Positions 26,164-35,559 of a DNA stretch of 44,685 bases are shown here, one piece after another. The notes beneath the pieces were generated by a model. It searched no databases, had not been told where the DNA came from, and saw only the letters and a program-made list of their open reading frames with translations. Source of the stretch: an uncultured Eubacteriales bacterium. GTDB lineage: Bacteria; Bacillota; Clostridia; UBA1381. Location: assembly GCA_905199755.1 (NCBI GenBank), contig CAJKHT010000013.1, forward strand, positions 1 through 44,685. The letters are read 5' to 3'. Position 1 is the stretch's first letter. Each line of letters opens with the position of its first letter. The translations under genes and the position numbers were made by a program.

Positions 26164-26307
26164 ATGAAGAAAAGACAACGACAGGATTTTCAGGACACAA
26201 AGAGATTTGACGGCGAGGAACAGTATAATCGCAGATTGTTGAACAAAGCGGTCAAACCTAAAACTTATGCAAGAAAACGAAAGTTTCAGCGAAAAGAAAT
26301 TAAATAA
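26164..26307 (+). CDS. small basic protein
   Basis: 47 residues, strongly basic (MKKRQRQDFQDTKRFDG start, ARKRKFQRKEIK end). GAAGGAA precedes ATG 26164. The gene lies between the coupling-protein-like segment and the SLH protein gene. I do not recognise it; it could bind nucleic acid. Supported mainly by ribosome site and position. Confidence 0.5.
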   Translation: MKKRQRQDFQDTKRFDGEEQYNRRLLNKAVKPKTYARKRKFQRKEIK

Positions 26308-26324
26308 TTTGGAGGAATTTAAAA

Positions 26325-29300
26325 ATGAGTAAGAAAACAAAACACAGCTTAAAATTCAAGTCGGTAATATCGGCGGTTTTAACAGTCATCATGCTTGCCG
26401 GGACTTTGCCGACTATGAGCGTATTTGCGGCACAAAAAAGCGACTATGAAGATCCGGCTGACAACTGGCTCAAAACAAACAGCAGAACAAACGAACTGGA
26501 TATGAACGCAACGGTTACATATGAAACGCAGTGGTGCCCGGTTTGCAACAAGCATACAACAGTGATGACATATCGTGTCCCCGAATATACAAAGTCAGGA
26601 CAAACTGCGTTAAATCACGGTGTTAAATGGTCGGACGGATATGATCTCAATGGCACAGTTAAGGGTAATACAGACAGCGGTACGCCGGGGGTAGACGCAA
26701 GCTATACGGGGTATCATTTCACAAAATCTGTATGCCAAAACTGCGGTACCATCAACTCTGTTGACGGAACGGGCGCATATAACTTCAACAATAATGTTTA
26801 TGGGTTGAACTCCTGCGACCATAACTTTTTTATTGATTTTGATAATACAACCTATGAACAATATAACAGCCATCAGCATACAACCATATTGAAGAAGGGT
26901 GAGTATTGTCAGTTTTGCAAAGGCACCTATGCAAAAGCAATAAGGCAGAAGGAAACTCATAATCTTGACAGCGTGATTGATGGGCAGATAGGAAATAACC
27001 GTTTTTATTTGCAGGAGGAATGTGAAGATTGCGGATATAAAACAACAGAGTATATAACCGCAAAATCCGTGGTTACATCATATTACGGAAACGCCGATAA
27101 CAAATCCCATACCGTAACCGTCAGTGATTTATCTGACAGCGGCGTACATACAAGTATTCGGTATGGTACTTCCGCAGGTAAATGCAATTTAACCTCTGCG
27201 CCGAACTATACCGATGCAGGATATTATCCTGTATATTATGAAATAAGCTATAAATACGGCGGCGAAACAATGACGGAAAACGGTGTATCGTATGTTTGGC
27301 TGTTGGATGACAAAAAGGACGATAACAACGGCGGAACTGTTATTGTACTTCCCGAAAAGCACGAACACGATTATCGTTATCTCGAAACCGTTGCTCCCTC
27401 TTGTGATAATCTTGGTTATGAAAGATGGCAGTGCGACGGCTGCGGTAATCTTGATAAGAGAAATTACACAAAGGCAACCGGGCATAATTACAAGGCAATC
27501 ACCATAAGAGAAGCTACTTGTAAACAGGGTGGTTTGAAATTAAACCTTTGCGACAAGTGCGGCAGCTTTTATGAGGAAAGCACTCCCATCGGCGAACACA
27601 AATACAAGACTGAAAAAGTACAGCCTACTTGCAGAAATGTAGGCTATACAAATCATACTTGTGAAATCTGCGGCAACTCATATATAACCGATATGACGCC
27701 GATTATCTCACACGCTTATGAGCGTATCACCAAAGAGCCGACTTGCACCGATAAAGGCTATACAACATCGACTTGTACTATGTGCGGACAGACATTTGTA
27801 TCGGATTACACAGAGCCTACCGGACACGATTGGGACGAGGGACACACAATCACATCTTCCTCCTGCACCTCTGAGGGTGTTATTGAATATAACTGCAAAA
27901 ACTGCTCGGAAAAGATGATTAAAGCGGAATCCGCAACGGGACATACACCGGGCGAGGCTGCTACCTGCACGGAGCCGCAAACCTGTGAAAAGTGCGGTAC
28001 GGTTTTAGCGCTCCCCACAGGACATAATTATTCCGAAAAGATAGTTGCTCCGACTTGTACCGAAATGGGTTACACCATTTTTGAGTGTAAAGACTGTAAG
28101 GACACCTATAACGGCAATTATACAGATAAAATCGCTCACGATTACAAAAAGACCGTATCTGCTCCGAGTTGTACTGCTATGGGATACACAACATACACTT
28201 GCAAAAACTGTGATGATGAATTTATTTCTGACTACACAGACAAGCTCTCTCATAATTACAAAGCAGAAATCACAAATCCGACTTGCACAGAGTTCGGGCA
28301 TACAACCTACACTTGTGCCGACTGCGGTGATAGCTATGTTGCGGATTATACCGATAAAACAGAACACAATTATGACAAAAAGGTTGTTCCTCCTACTTGC
28401 ACCGAACACGGTTATACCGTTTACACTTGTCCGGATTGCGGCAAAGAGTATATCGGGGATTTAACCGACTGTGAAAAGCACACTTATAAAAAAACCGTAG
28501 TTCCACCCACTTGCACAGAAATGGGATACACAATATACACCTGTGAAAGCTGCGGCGATAGCTACAAGGCTGACTATGTTGACAAAGCTGCTCACGACTA
28601 TACAAAGACTGTAACTGCTCCGACTTGCACGGCTCTCGGATATACGGTGTATGAGTGCAAAAACTGTAATTATAAATATATCAGCGACTACACCGATAAA
28701 GTCAATCACAGTTATATTGCCGATGTAACAGAACCGACTTGTACGGCTTCCGGATACACCGTCTATACTTGCGAGAACTGCGGTAAAACCTATACGGCGG
28801 ACTACAAGGATATGACAGGACATAAACCGTCAGAGTGGATAATTGACGAGCCTGCGACTATCGAACACGCCGGAGAAAAACATATTGAGTGCCTGACTTG
28901 CGGCGAAGTTTTATCAAGAGCAGCAATACCGCAGCTTGTAGAGAAAGACCGTACCGATGAGGACGGCAATTCCAAAGTCGGAGATTTTTCTATTCTTGTA
29001 ACCAACGCAAATGGGAAACCGATTTTTGATAGTGAAATCAGCATTGACATCAATGATAATGTAACTATCAAACTGCCAAGCGGCAGACTGCTTGATTATG
29101 CAGACCAAACTATTATAACTGCAATGAACACGGATTCACAGCAGCCGAAATCGGAGTTGCAGATTTTTGTTTATGACGATAATAACAATGCTGCAACGGG
29201 TAAAACAGATGAAAACGGTCAGCTTAAAGTGCCGAACAACAAGACATCTACAGGTGATAACAGCGGTACTGTCGGCAAAGATGATGAGGATAAGAAAAAC

Positions 29301-31808
29301 ACATTTGTCGTAAAGGCTACCGACAAAATGAATGTCGTTATTCCGAATTGCGAGGTTTACATCGGCGAGAGCAACAATATCGTTGTTGACTTGCCGGAGG
29401 GTATTAAACCTACAAGTGAATATCCTGTTATAATCACAGTAACAGACCAGCACGGACAGCCGCAGCAGGGTGTTACGGTTATAACGCTCGGAGATGCGGA
29501 CTACATCGAAAAAGGCGTAACCGATATGTTCGGAAAAATTACATTGCCGACAGCAAAGGACGGTTTTACGGACGATACGGGTAAAGTACGCATTGACGAA
29601 ATGTATGTGTTTGTCAATGACGAGAGCGGAGCTATTGAAAATGCTTTTGTAAGGCTGAATGATGACAGCACAATTTCTGTAACATTGCCGGACGAAACAA
29701 GTATTAACTATGCAAACCGCATTACAGTAACCGTAACAGACAAGGACGGAAATCCGCAGAAAGATATTTCCGTTACCGTTTCGGATAAGGCTGAAAAGAG
29801 CTTGACAGACAAAACTGATGAAAACGGAAAAATGGTTGTTCCGCCGCTTTCGGAGGATATTACCGACAGCGAGGGTAAAGCAAAAGTCAACGGCTACAAT
29901 GTTTTAATTACAGACGAAACAAAGCCTATCGAAAATGCCTTTATTACTATCGGAGAGGGACAGATAAATGTTATGCTTCCCGAAGGAGCATTGATTGACA
30001 TTGATAATCGCATAACGGCTACAATTACCGACAGCGAGGATAAGCCTGTTAAAGATATGACTGTAATCTTTACAGATAAAGCCGAGAGAACAGAAAGCAA
30101 TGTTACGGACGAAAACGGCAGAGCAACCGTGCCGCCGACAAACATTGATGTTACCGATTTTAACGGTTACGGCGAAGTCAGCGGATATATTGTAATCGTA
30201 AAAAATGCTGACGGTGCTATCGAAAAGGCAAGCATCAAACATAATGCGGAAATCAAGAACGAGGACGGCAGTGTAAAAACGGCTAAAAACATTTCTGTTG
30301 AATTACCCGAAAACATTAAGTTTGATTATGCAAACAGAATAACTGTATCTGTTGCGAAAAAAGCCGATAACACGGCGGTTAAGGATATGACGGTTATTGT
30401 TTCGGAAAAAGCCGTTGAGGGTGCAGAAACAAAATCTTTGACAGGCACAACCGACAAGGACGGAGTTGTTATTCTTCCTCCGACTTCCGAGGGCGTAACG
30501 GATAAGGACGGAAAAACGGACATTTCCGAAACTATCCCCGGCAAGGACACAGACGGTGACGGCAAGGAAGATACCGAAGAATCAAAAACGGAATACAACA
30601 TTATCGTTGAGGATACCAAAGGGAAAATCGAAAATGCGTATATCGAAATAAAAGACGGCAAAATCACCGTTACACTTCCCGAAACACATACACTCACAAC
30701 TTCAAATCAGACAACAGTAACTGTTCTTGATAAGGATAACAAAGGTGTCGCAAACATTTCCGTTACAATTAAGGACAAGACAACCGAAAAGACAGGCACA
30801 ACAGACGCAAACGGCAAGGTTACACTGCCTGTTAAATCATCGGGCGGCGGCTCATCTTCCGGCGGTGGCGGCGGCAGTCGTGGTAACGGCGGCGGTGGAT
30901 ATATCAGCACCAATGTTACCAACATCACCGTAACCGATAAAAACGGCAAAAATGTATCTGTTTCAAAGTCAACCGATAAGGACGGCAAAATTACGCTGAC
31001 GCTCCCAAACGGTGTGGATTTGACAAATGATAACTACTATACCATTAAGGCAACCGACAGCAAAGGCAATGCAAAGGCTGAAATTTCTATCGTTTTGAAA
31101 GATAAGAAAAATAACACAGCTAATGGCACAACGGATAAAAACGGTATGCTGATACTTCCGGCATCAGAGCATAAGGCATATATTTTCGGATATGATGACG
31201 GAACATTCCGCCCCGATAACAATATGAGCCGTGCCGAAGCTGCGGCAATATTCGCAAGGCTGATTTCCGAGAAAAAAGGCGAAAATATCAGCGGCAAAGC
31301 TAATTTTAAGGATATTTCCACAAAAGATTGGTTTGCAAAAGAGGTCGGTTATCTTGCAAAGTATGGTATCATAAAAGGCTATTCCGATAATACTTTTAAG
31401 CCGAACGAAAGCGTAACAAGAGCCGAGTTTGTGGCTATGACGGTACGATTTAACGCACTTTTCAATGATGTCAAGAAAGGCAGCTACACCGTTAAATACA
31501 CAGATGTTGAAAAAGGCTATTGGGCATATAGTGACATTGCATACGCTAAAAATGTCGGCTGGCTCAACGGCTATGCTGACGGCTCATTTAAGGGCGATAA
31601 CGCTATTACAAGAGCAGAAGTTGTAACTGTTGTGAATCGTGCTACAAACAGAAAAGCCGATGAGGACTATATCACAAAAAATGTGTCTGTACTCAACAAA
31701 TTTACGGATATTCACAATAATTCAATGTGGTATTATGCCGATATAATGGAGAGTGCCAATACACATCTTGCAAACTCAGCAAACAACACTGAAACTTGGG
31801 TGAAATAA
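26325..31808 (+). CDS. giant S-layer-homology surface protein with Cys-pair repeats
   Basis: 1827 residues. In order: signal peptide (1-36); a region with QWCPVCNKHTTV; 13-14 tandem repeats of about 35 residues (about 345-860), each like PTCTEMGYTIYTCESCGDSY, with an isolated Cys and a CxxC; five or more beta-sandwich-type repeats (about 875-1495) with ENA.V.., LPE and VTDK.G.P.KD blocks; a Gly/Ser linker near 1505; three SLH domains (about 1612-1800; GYDDGTFRPDNNMSRAEAAA, GYSDNTFKPNESVTRAE, GYADGSFKGDNAITRAE) that bind wall polysaccharide. Probably an adhesin displayed by donor cells. Its first 105 residues recur in the truncated gene at 6472. GGAGG precedes ATG 26325. Confidence 0.93.
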   Translation: MSKKTKHSLKFKSVISAVLTVIMLAGTLPTMSVFAAQKSDYEDPADNWLKTNSRTNELDMNATVTYETQWCPVCNKHTTVMTYRVPEYTKSGQTALNHGVKWSDGYDLNGTVKGNTDSGTPGVDASYTGYHFTKSVCQNCGTINSVDGTGAYNFNNNVYGLNSCDHNFFIDFDNTTYEQYNSHQHTTILKKGEYCQFCKGTYAKAIRQKETHNLDSVIDGQIGNNRFYLQEECEDCGYKTTEYITAKSVVTSYYGNADNKSHTVTVSDLSDSGVHTSIRYGTSAGKCNLTSAPNYTDAGYYPVYYEISYKYGGETMTENGVSYVWLLDDKKDDNNGGTVIVLPEKHEHDYRYLETVAPSCDNLGYERWQCDGCGNLDKRNYTKATGHNYKAITIREATCKQGGLKLNLCDKCGSFYEESTPIGEHKYKTEKVQPTCRNVGYTNHTCEICGNSYITDMTPIISHAYERITKEPTCTDKGYTTSTCTMCGQTFVSDYTEPTGHDWDEGHTITSSSCTSEGVIEYNCKNCSEKMIKAESATGHTPGEAATCTEPQTCEKCGTVLALPTGHNYSEKIVAPTCTEMGYTIFECKDCKDTYNGNYTDKIAHDYKKTVSAPSCTAMGYTTYTCKNCDDEFISDYTDKLSHNYKAEITNPTCTEFGHTTYTCADCGDSYVADYTDKTEHNYDKKVVPPTCTEHGYTVYTCPDCGKEYIGDLTDCEKHTYKKTVVPPTCTEMGYTIYTCESCGDSYKADYVDKAAHDYTKTVTAPTCTALGYTVYECKNCNYKYISDYTDKVNHSYIADVTEPTCTASGYTVYTCENCGKTYTADYKDMTGHKPSEWIIDEPATIEHAGEKHIECLTCGEVLSRAAIPQLVEKDRTDEDGNSKVGDFSILVTNANGKPIFDSEISIDINDNVTIKLPSGRLLDYADQTIITAMNTDSQQPKSELQIFVYDDNNNAATGKTDENGQLKVPNNKTSTGDNSGTVGKDDEDKKNTFVVKATDKMNVVIPNCEVYIGESNNIVVDLPEGIKPTSEYPVIITVTDQHGQPQQGVTVITLGDADYIEKGVTDMFGKITLPTAKDGFTDDTGKVRIDEMYVFVNDESGAIENAFVRLNDDSTISVTLPDETSINYANRITVTVTDKDGNPQKDISVTVSDKAEKSLTDKTDENGKMVVPPLSEDITDSEGKAKVNGYNVLITDETKPIENAFITIGEGQINVMLPEGALIDIDNRITATITDSEDKPVKDMTVIFTDKAERTESNVTDENGRATVPPTNIDVTDFNGYGEVSGYIVIVKNADGAIEKASIKHNAEIKNEDGSVKTAKNISVELPENIKFDYANRITVSVAKKADNTAVKDMTVIVSEKAVEGAETKSLTGTTDKDGVVILPPTSEGVTDKDGKTDISETIPGKDTDGDGKEDTEESKTEYNIIVEDTKGKIENAYIEIKDGKITVTLPETHTLTTSNQTTVTVLDKDNKGVANISVTIKDKTTEKTGTTDANGKVTLPVKSSGGGSSSGGGGGSRGNGGGGYISTNVTNITVTDKNGKNVSVSKSTDKDGKITLTLPNGVDLTNDNYYTIKATDSKGNAKAEISIVLKDKKNNTANGTTDKNGMLILPASEHKAYIFGYDDGTFRPDNNMSRAEAAAIFARLISEKKGENISGKANFKDISTKDWFAKEVGYLAKYGIIKGYSDNTFKPNESVTRAEFVAMTVRFNALFNDVKKGSYTVKYTDVEKGYWAYSDIAYAKNVGWLNGYADGSFKGDNAITRAEVVTVVNRATNRKADEDYITKNVSVLNKFTDIHNNSMWYYADIMESANTHLANSANNTETWVK

Positions 31809-31824
31809 TCCTTTGTGCAAATGG

Positions 31825-31860
31825 GAGAAAGCAGTCGGAAACGATTGCTTTCTCATTGTT
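31825..31860 (+). terminator. probable terminator of the SLH protein gene
   Basis: GAGAAAGCA (31825-31833) pairs with TGCTTTCTC (31846-31854), then ATTGTTTCT. The T run is imperfect. The right arm overlaps the -35 region of the next promoter. Confidence 0.6.
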
Positions 31861-31873
31861 TCTGTGGTATAAT
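31845..31873 (+). promoter_or_regulatory. promoter of the GyrI-like gene
   Basis: TTGCTT (31845-31850), 17 nt, then TATAAT (31868-31873) with an extended -10 TGG. It lies about 35 nt before the ATG at 31910, directly after the SLH gene. Confidence 0.65.
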
Positions 31874-31909
31874 ATTTGCAAGATAAATCGGGATTTAACG
31901 GAGGTAATT

Positions 31910-32542
31910 ATGGCTTTTGATTTTAAGAGAGAATATAAAGAATTTTATATGCCAAAGAATAAACCAGAGATTGTAAATGTGCCTAAAGCAAATTATATTG
32001 CAGTTAGAGGAATAGGCAATCCAAATGAAGAAGGTGGGGCATATCAGCAAGCAATTAGTGTGTTATACGCTGTTGCATACACCCTGAAAATGAGTTATAA
32101 AACGGCCTATAAGATTGAGGGATTTTTTGAATATGTAGTTCCTCCACTTGAAGGATTTTGGTGGCAAGAAAATATTGATGGCGTGGACTATACAGACAAA
32201 TCTTCATTTAACTGGATTTCTGTTATCCGTTTACCGGATTTTATAACACAAAAAGACTTTGAATGGGCAGTTGAAACAGCGACTAAAAAGAAAAAGTTGG
32301 ATTGTTCATCGGCAGAGTTTATGACCGTTGATGAGGGGCTATGTGTTCAAATAATGCACTTAGGTTCTTTCGATGATGAACCCGCCACAGTTGCTTTAAT
32401 GGATGAATATTTGGCTGAAAACGGATATATTAATGATATAACGAGTACAAGATTTCACCACGAAATTTATATGTCAGATGCAAGAAAGGTTGCCCCTGAA
32501 AAATGGAAAACAGTTATTAGACATCCAATTAAAAAGATATAA
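31910..32542 (+). CDS. GyrI-like small-molecule-binding domain protein
   Basis: 210 residues from ATG 31910, with GGAGG upstream. VPKANYIAVRGIGNPNEEGG and AYQQAISVLYAVAYTLKMS, then EGFWWQEN and VQIMHLGSFDDEPATVALMD, fit the stand-alone GyrI-like family, which bind or hydrolyse small hydrophobic ligands. It has its own promoter and terminator, so it is an independent cargo unit between conjugation genes. The local context gives no ligand. Confidence 0.85.
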   Translation: MAFDFKREYKEFYMPKNKPEIVNVPKANYIAVRGIGNPNEEGGAYQQAISVLYAVAYTLKMSYKTAYKIEGFFEYVVPPLEGFWWQENIDGVDYTDKSSFNWISVIRLPDFITQKDFEWAVETATKKKKLDCSSAEFMTVDEGLCVQIMHLGSFDDEPATVALMDEYLAENGYINDITSTRFHHEIYMSDARKVAPEKWKTVIRHPIKKI

Positions 32543-32572
32543 GTAAATTCCGGTTTATATAACCGCTTTTAA

Positions 32573-32600
32573 GGCAACCTACGGGTTGTCTTTTTATTTT
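32573..32600 (+). terminator. intrinsic terminator
   Basis: GGCAACC (32573-32579), loop TACG, GGTTGTC (32584-32590) with one G-U, then TTTTTATTTT. It ends the GyrI-like gene. Confidence 0.88.
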
Positions 32601-32642
32601 GTAAAGACGGAGGAGTTTTTGACTTATAAATAATTTTAATTA

Positions 32643-32677
32643 TGAGGGCATATCAAATGGTATGCCCTCAAATTTTA
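32643..32677 (+). terminator. second hairpin before the prepilin peptidase gene
   Basis: A perfect 10-bp stem TGAGGGCATA (32643-32652) / TATGCCCTCA (32661-32670) with an 8-nt loop, then AATTTTAT. It ends about 27 nt before the next gene, so it may be a leader attenuator or a weak terminator. Confidence 0.5.
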
Positions 32678-32696
32678 TATCGGAGGCGATTTTAAT

Positions 32697-33239
32697 GTGA
32701 AATATAATAAATATATATTTGCCACACTTCTTGTATTTGGAGTATTTACCGTACTTCAATATCCGAAAACGGGTATATTGCAATTTCTGACTTACAGCAC
32801 AACAGCAGTGTTCCTTTGGTTATTTTCAATAAGCGATATAAAGACAAAAACAGTATCGGCATTATGGATATATATTGCGATGGTTATTGTGTTTTTACTT
32901 CGATTCTGTATGATGTGCAGCTTGGCAGTGAACAGAGTTCCTGCATTTATGATTGAAAGCATAATTGTGTTTATCATACTTAATATTTTGTCAAAAGCTT
33001 TAAAGAACAGAATCGGAAGCGGCGATTTTGATATTGCCTGCATAATCTGTTTAAGCATCGGTCCCGCAGGTATGTTTTGCAGTTTTGTAATTGCCTCTAT
33101 GCTTTCTTTAATTTTCAGTCTAAATATAATTTTGAAAAAACATAAAAATCTGAAATCTTACAGCGTACCTTTTATTCCGTATTTGTATATGGGATATTTG
33201 ATTGTATTGCTGCTTGCAAAGGAGTTGATTTTTATTTGA
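32697..33239 (+). CDS. A24-type prepilin peptidase
   Basis: 180 residues from GTG 32697, 10 nt after GGAGG. Several hydrophobic spans, with the two catalytic-type aspartates in FSISDIKTKTV (near residue 47) and RIGSGDFDIA (GxGD box, near 107), the aspartyl prepilin peptidase signature; PFIPYLYMGYLIVLLLA near the end is the usual last span. No N-terminal methylase domain, as in FlpK/TadV types. It would process Flp-type pilins and probably serves the TadZ- and CpaB-like proteins at 41-43 kb. It overlaps the coupling ATPase gene by 4 nt. Confidence 0.82.
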   Translation: MKYNKYIFATLLVFGVFTVLQYPKTGILQFLTYSTTAVFLWLFSISDIKTKTVSALWIYIAMVIVFLLRFCMMCSLAVNRVPAFMIESIIVFIILNILSKALKNRIGSGDFDIACIICLSIGPAGMFCSFVIASMLSLIFSLNIILKKHKNLKSYSVPFIPYLYMGYLIVLLLAKELIFI

Positions 33240-34861
33240 ATATATCAAAGAAACTAAAAGAACATTTTGCACCGAAAGAAAATGCTTTCAGTCAGGGCGG
33301 CACGGTAATCGGAATGTATAAACACAAAGATTATGAAGATATAGTTTATGTCGGCGACGATATGCACACTATTTGTATCGGAGCAACCCGTTCAGGTAAA
33401 ACAAGAACCGTTGTGCTTGAGAGCATCGGGCTTCAAGGATTATCGGGCGAGAATATTGTATGCAGCGATCCCAAAGGTGAACTGTATCAATACACATATC
33501 CTTTTCTTGAAAGATTGGGATATAAAGTGCGGACTCTCGATTTTAAAAACCCACTGAAAAGCTCACGATATAACTTCCTCAGACCTGTCATTGAACAGGT
33601 TAATACCGGTGATATAGCAAAAGCGACCGATGCGGTTTGGGATATAACTGCGGCACTTGTCCCGGAGGACGCACACGGAGAAAGGATATGGTCTGACGGT
33701 GAAGCGTCCATCATTGCAGCGGCAATTATGGCGGTTGTTTATGAAAATAAAAATAATCCCGAATGTCAAAACCTGACGAATGTATATTATTTCATATCCG
33801 AAATGTGCAAGTCGGGCGATGGTGAACTGCCGCTTAATCGGTATATCAAGGAGCTGGGAGAAACACATCCTGCAAGAGCATTGCTCGGCATATCTCAGGT
33901 TGCACCGTCGAAAACAAGAGGCAGTTTTTTTACTGCGGCGCTTACAACGCTAAGGCTTTTTACAAATCCGTATATATGTGATATGACATCTGTATGTGAT
34001 TTTAAAGCGGAGGAATTATGCGAAAAAACAGCTTTGTTTATTATTCTTCCCGATGAAAAGCCGACATATTACAGCCTTGCGTCACTGTTTGTTAATCAGG
34101 CATATGAAAGGATTGTCAAGGTTGCGGATGACAGGGGCGGCAGACTCAAGAACAGGGTAAATTTTAATCTTGATGAGTTCGGTAATTTTATGCCTATCCC
34201 GGCATTTCATACAAAGCTGACAGTCGGCGGCGGTCGCGGGATACGGTTTAATCTGTATCTTCAGGACTTTGCACAGCTTGAAGAAAAGTACGGCAGAGAG
34301 ATATATCCTATCATTGTAGGTAACTGTCATATATGGATTTATCTGCGTTCCGACGGCCCCGAAACACAAAAAATTATAAGTGAAAAGATGGGTAATTATA
34401 CGGTCGCTTCAAGTTCGCAAAGCACGCAGTATTCGGGCAGCGGTATCAGTCCCGGAAGTATGACGGCAAGCAGTAATTTAACAGGTAGACCGCTTTTAAC
34501 CCCTGACGAAATCGGGAGAATAAAAAGACCGTTCAGCCTTGTTATCACAAACGGCAGTAATTCAATGTTAAATGCACCGGATTTGTCAAAATGGTATTTT
34601 AACAAAATGTTCGGACTCGGAGATCCCGAGCATAACAGAAAGGTCAGATTTGAACGGGAAAACCGCAGACGGGTACGCACTTGTGACGGTAAAATCAAGC
34701 TGTGGGGCGTGTGGAACAAATATACAAACGCAGCCCCGGCGCCACGAACAAGTATAAGAAACAATATTCACGGAACGCAGACGATTCCGCCGGATATATT
34801 AAAAAACAGAAAGGTAGGTATTGACGATGAAATTAACCAATTCATTCAAAAGAAAGATTAA
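33236..34861 (+). CDS. VirD4/TraG-type coupling ATPase, lacking its membrane domain
   Basis: 541 residues from TTG 33236. Walker A GATRSGKTRTVV (about 49-60), CSDPKGELYQYT just after, Walker B FNLDEFGNF (about 306-314), and the usual NLYLQDFAQLEEKYG further on. Coupling proteins bring the relaxase-DNA complex to the channel. The N-terminus is hydrophilic with no membrane span, unlike normal VirD4; the missing part resembles the product of 25662. It ends in a basic region, then NQFIQKKD. It overlaps the VirB2-like gene by 35 nt. Confidence 0.9.
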   Translation: MNISKKLKEHFAPKENAFSQGGTVIGMYKHKDYEDIVYVGDDMHTICIGATRSGKTRTVVLESIGLQGLSGENIVCSDPKGELYQYTYPFLERLGYKVRTLDFKNPLKSSRYNFLRPVIEQVNTGDIAKATDAVWDITAALVPEDAHGERIWSDGEASIIAAAIMAVVYENKNNPECQNLTNVYYFISEMCKSGDGELPLNRYIKELGETHPARALLGISQVAPSKTRGSFFTAALTTLRLFTNPYICDMTSVCDFKAEELCEKTALFIILPDEKPTYYSLASLFVNQAYERIVKVADDRGGRLKNRVNFNLDEFGNFMPIPAFHTKLTVGGGRGIRFNLYLQDFAQLEEKYGREIYPIIVGNCHIWIYLRSDGPETQKIISEKMGNYTVASSSQSTQYSGSGISPGSMTASSNLTGRPLLTPDEIGRIKRPFSLVITNGSNSMLNAPDLSKWYFNKMFGLGDPEHNRKVRFERENRRRVRTCDGKIKLWGVWNKYTNAAPAPRTSIRNNIHGTQTIPPDILKNRKVGIDDEINQFIQKKD

Positions 34862-35165
34862 GGGTATAGCAGCATCGGTAGCTGTGGCTGCTTCGGCGCT
34901 CACTACTACCGCTTATGCGGATATTGCCGGAAGTAAAATAGCAACAGGGACAGTAAAACTTGTATCGGACGCTACCTCTTGGCTTTTGGTAATCGCACCA
35001 TCGGTATCGGTGCTGCTTATAATCTATTACCTTATACGCAAGGGTATGAGTGATGAGATGGAGCATAAAAAATGGAACAGCCGTATTGTGGTAACCATTG
35101 TTTCGTGTATCGGCGCTGTTGTTGCTTCTGTCTTAATCAATGTGCTGGTGGGATACTACAACTGA
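34827..35165 (+). CDS. VirB2-like small membrane protein
   Basis: 112 residues from ATG 34827 (AAGGTAGG 7-14 nt upstream). A signal-like segment ends near TTTAYADIA; two spans follow (SWLLVIAPSVSVLLIIYYLI and VVTIVSCIGAVVASVLINVL). Size, topology and position behind VirD4 fit the VirB2/TrbC-type pilin or channel subunit of Gram-positive conjugation systems. No sequence motif proves it. Confidence 0.65.
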   Translation: MKLTNSFKRKIKGIAASVAVAASALTTTAYADIAGSKIATGTVKLVSDATSWLLVIAPSVSVLLIIYYLIRKGMSDEMEHKKWNSRIVVTIVSCIGAVVASVLINVLVGYYN

Positions 35166-35183
35166 TACGGAGGGAAATGCAGA

Positions 35184-35549
35184 ATGGATATAACAGAAAA
35201 GCTTCGCAGCAGAATAAATGAGTTGTACCAAAATTATATGACCGTTTTGCTCGGACGCTCAAAGCGTGAGATTATCGACAGAGCGGAGGATATAGCCTTT
35301 GTAAAGAAAATAACTGATTTGATAGATGATGACGCAGAGGAGCTGCCGAACGCATTTGCATATAATATGCAGTGCTCCGATCATTTGTTTTATGAACTTC
35401 TCGGACTATGGCACAATGCCGAACCAAATCGCCGTGAAGATGAACGGGAAACTTTGCGGGCGTTGATTATGGAACAGGACAGGGAGCTTGCTCAGGTCTA
35501 TCGCTTTGACGAACCGGAGGACGAGGCAGACGAAGGTGAAGAATTGTGA
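35184..35549 (+). CDS. DUF3848-like protein
   Basis: 121 residues, GGAGG before ATG 35184. LYQNYMTVLLGRSKREIIDR, AEDIAFVKKITDLIDDD and FYELLGLWHNAE resemble the DUF3848 family of clostridial conjugative elements (recalled pattern). It has no signal or membrane segment, although it lies between two membrane-protein genes. The end FDEPEDEADEGEEL is acidic like the shared tail, without palindrome. The function is unknown. Confidence 0.6.
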   Translation: MDITEKLRSRINELYQNYMTVLLGRSKREIIDRAEDIAFVKKITDLIDDDAEELPNAFAYNMQCSDHLFYELLGLWHNAEPNRREDERETLRALIMEQDRELAQVYRFDEPEDEADEGEEL

Positions 35550-35559
35550 GGTGGCATAA

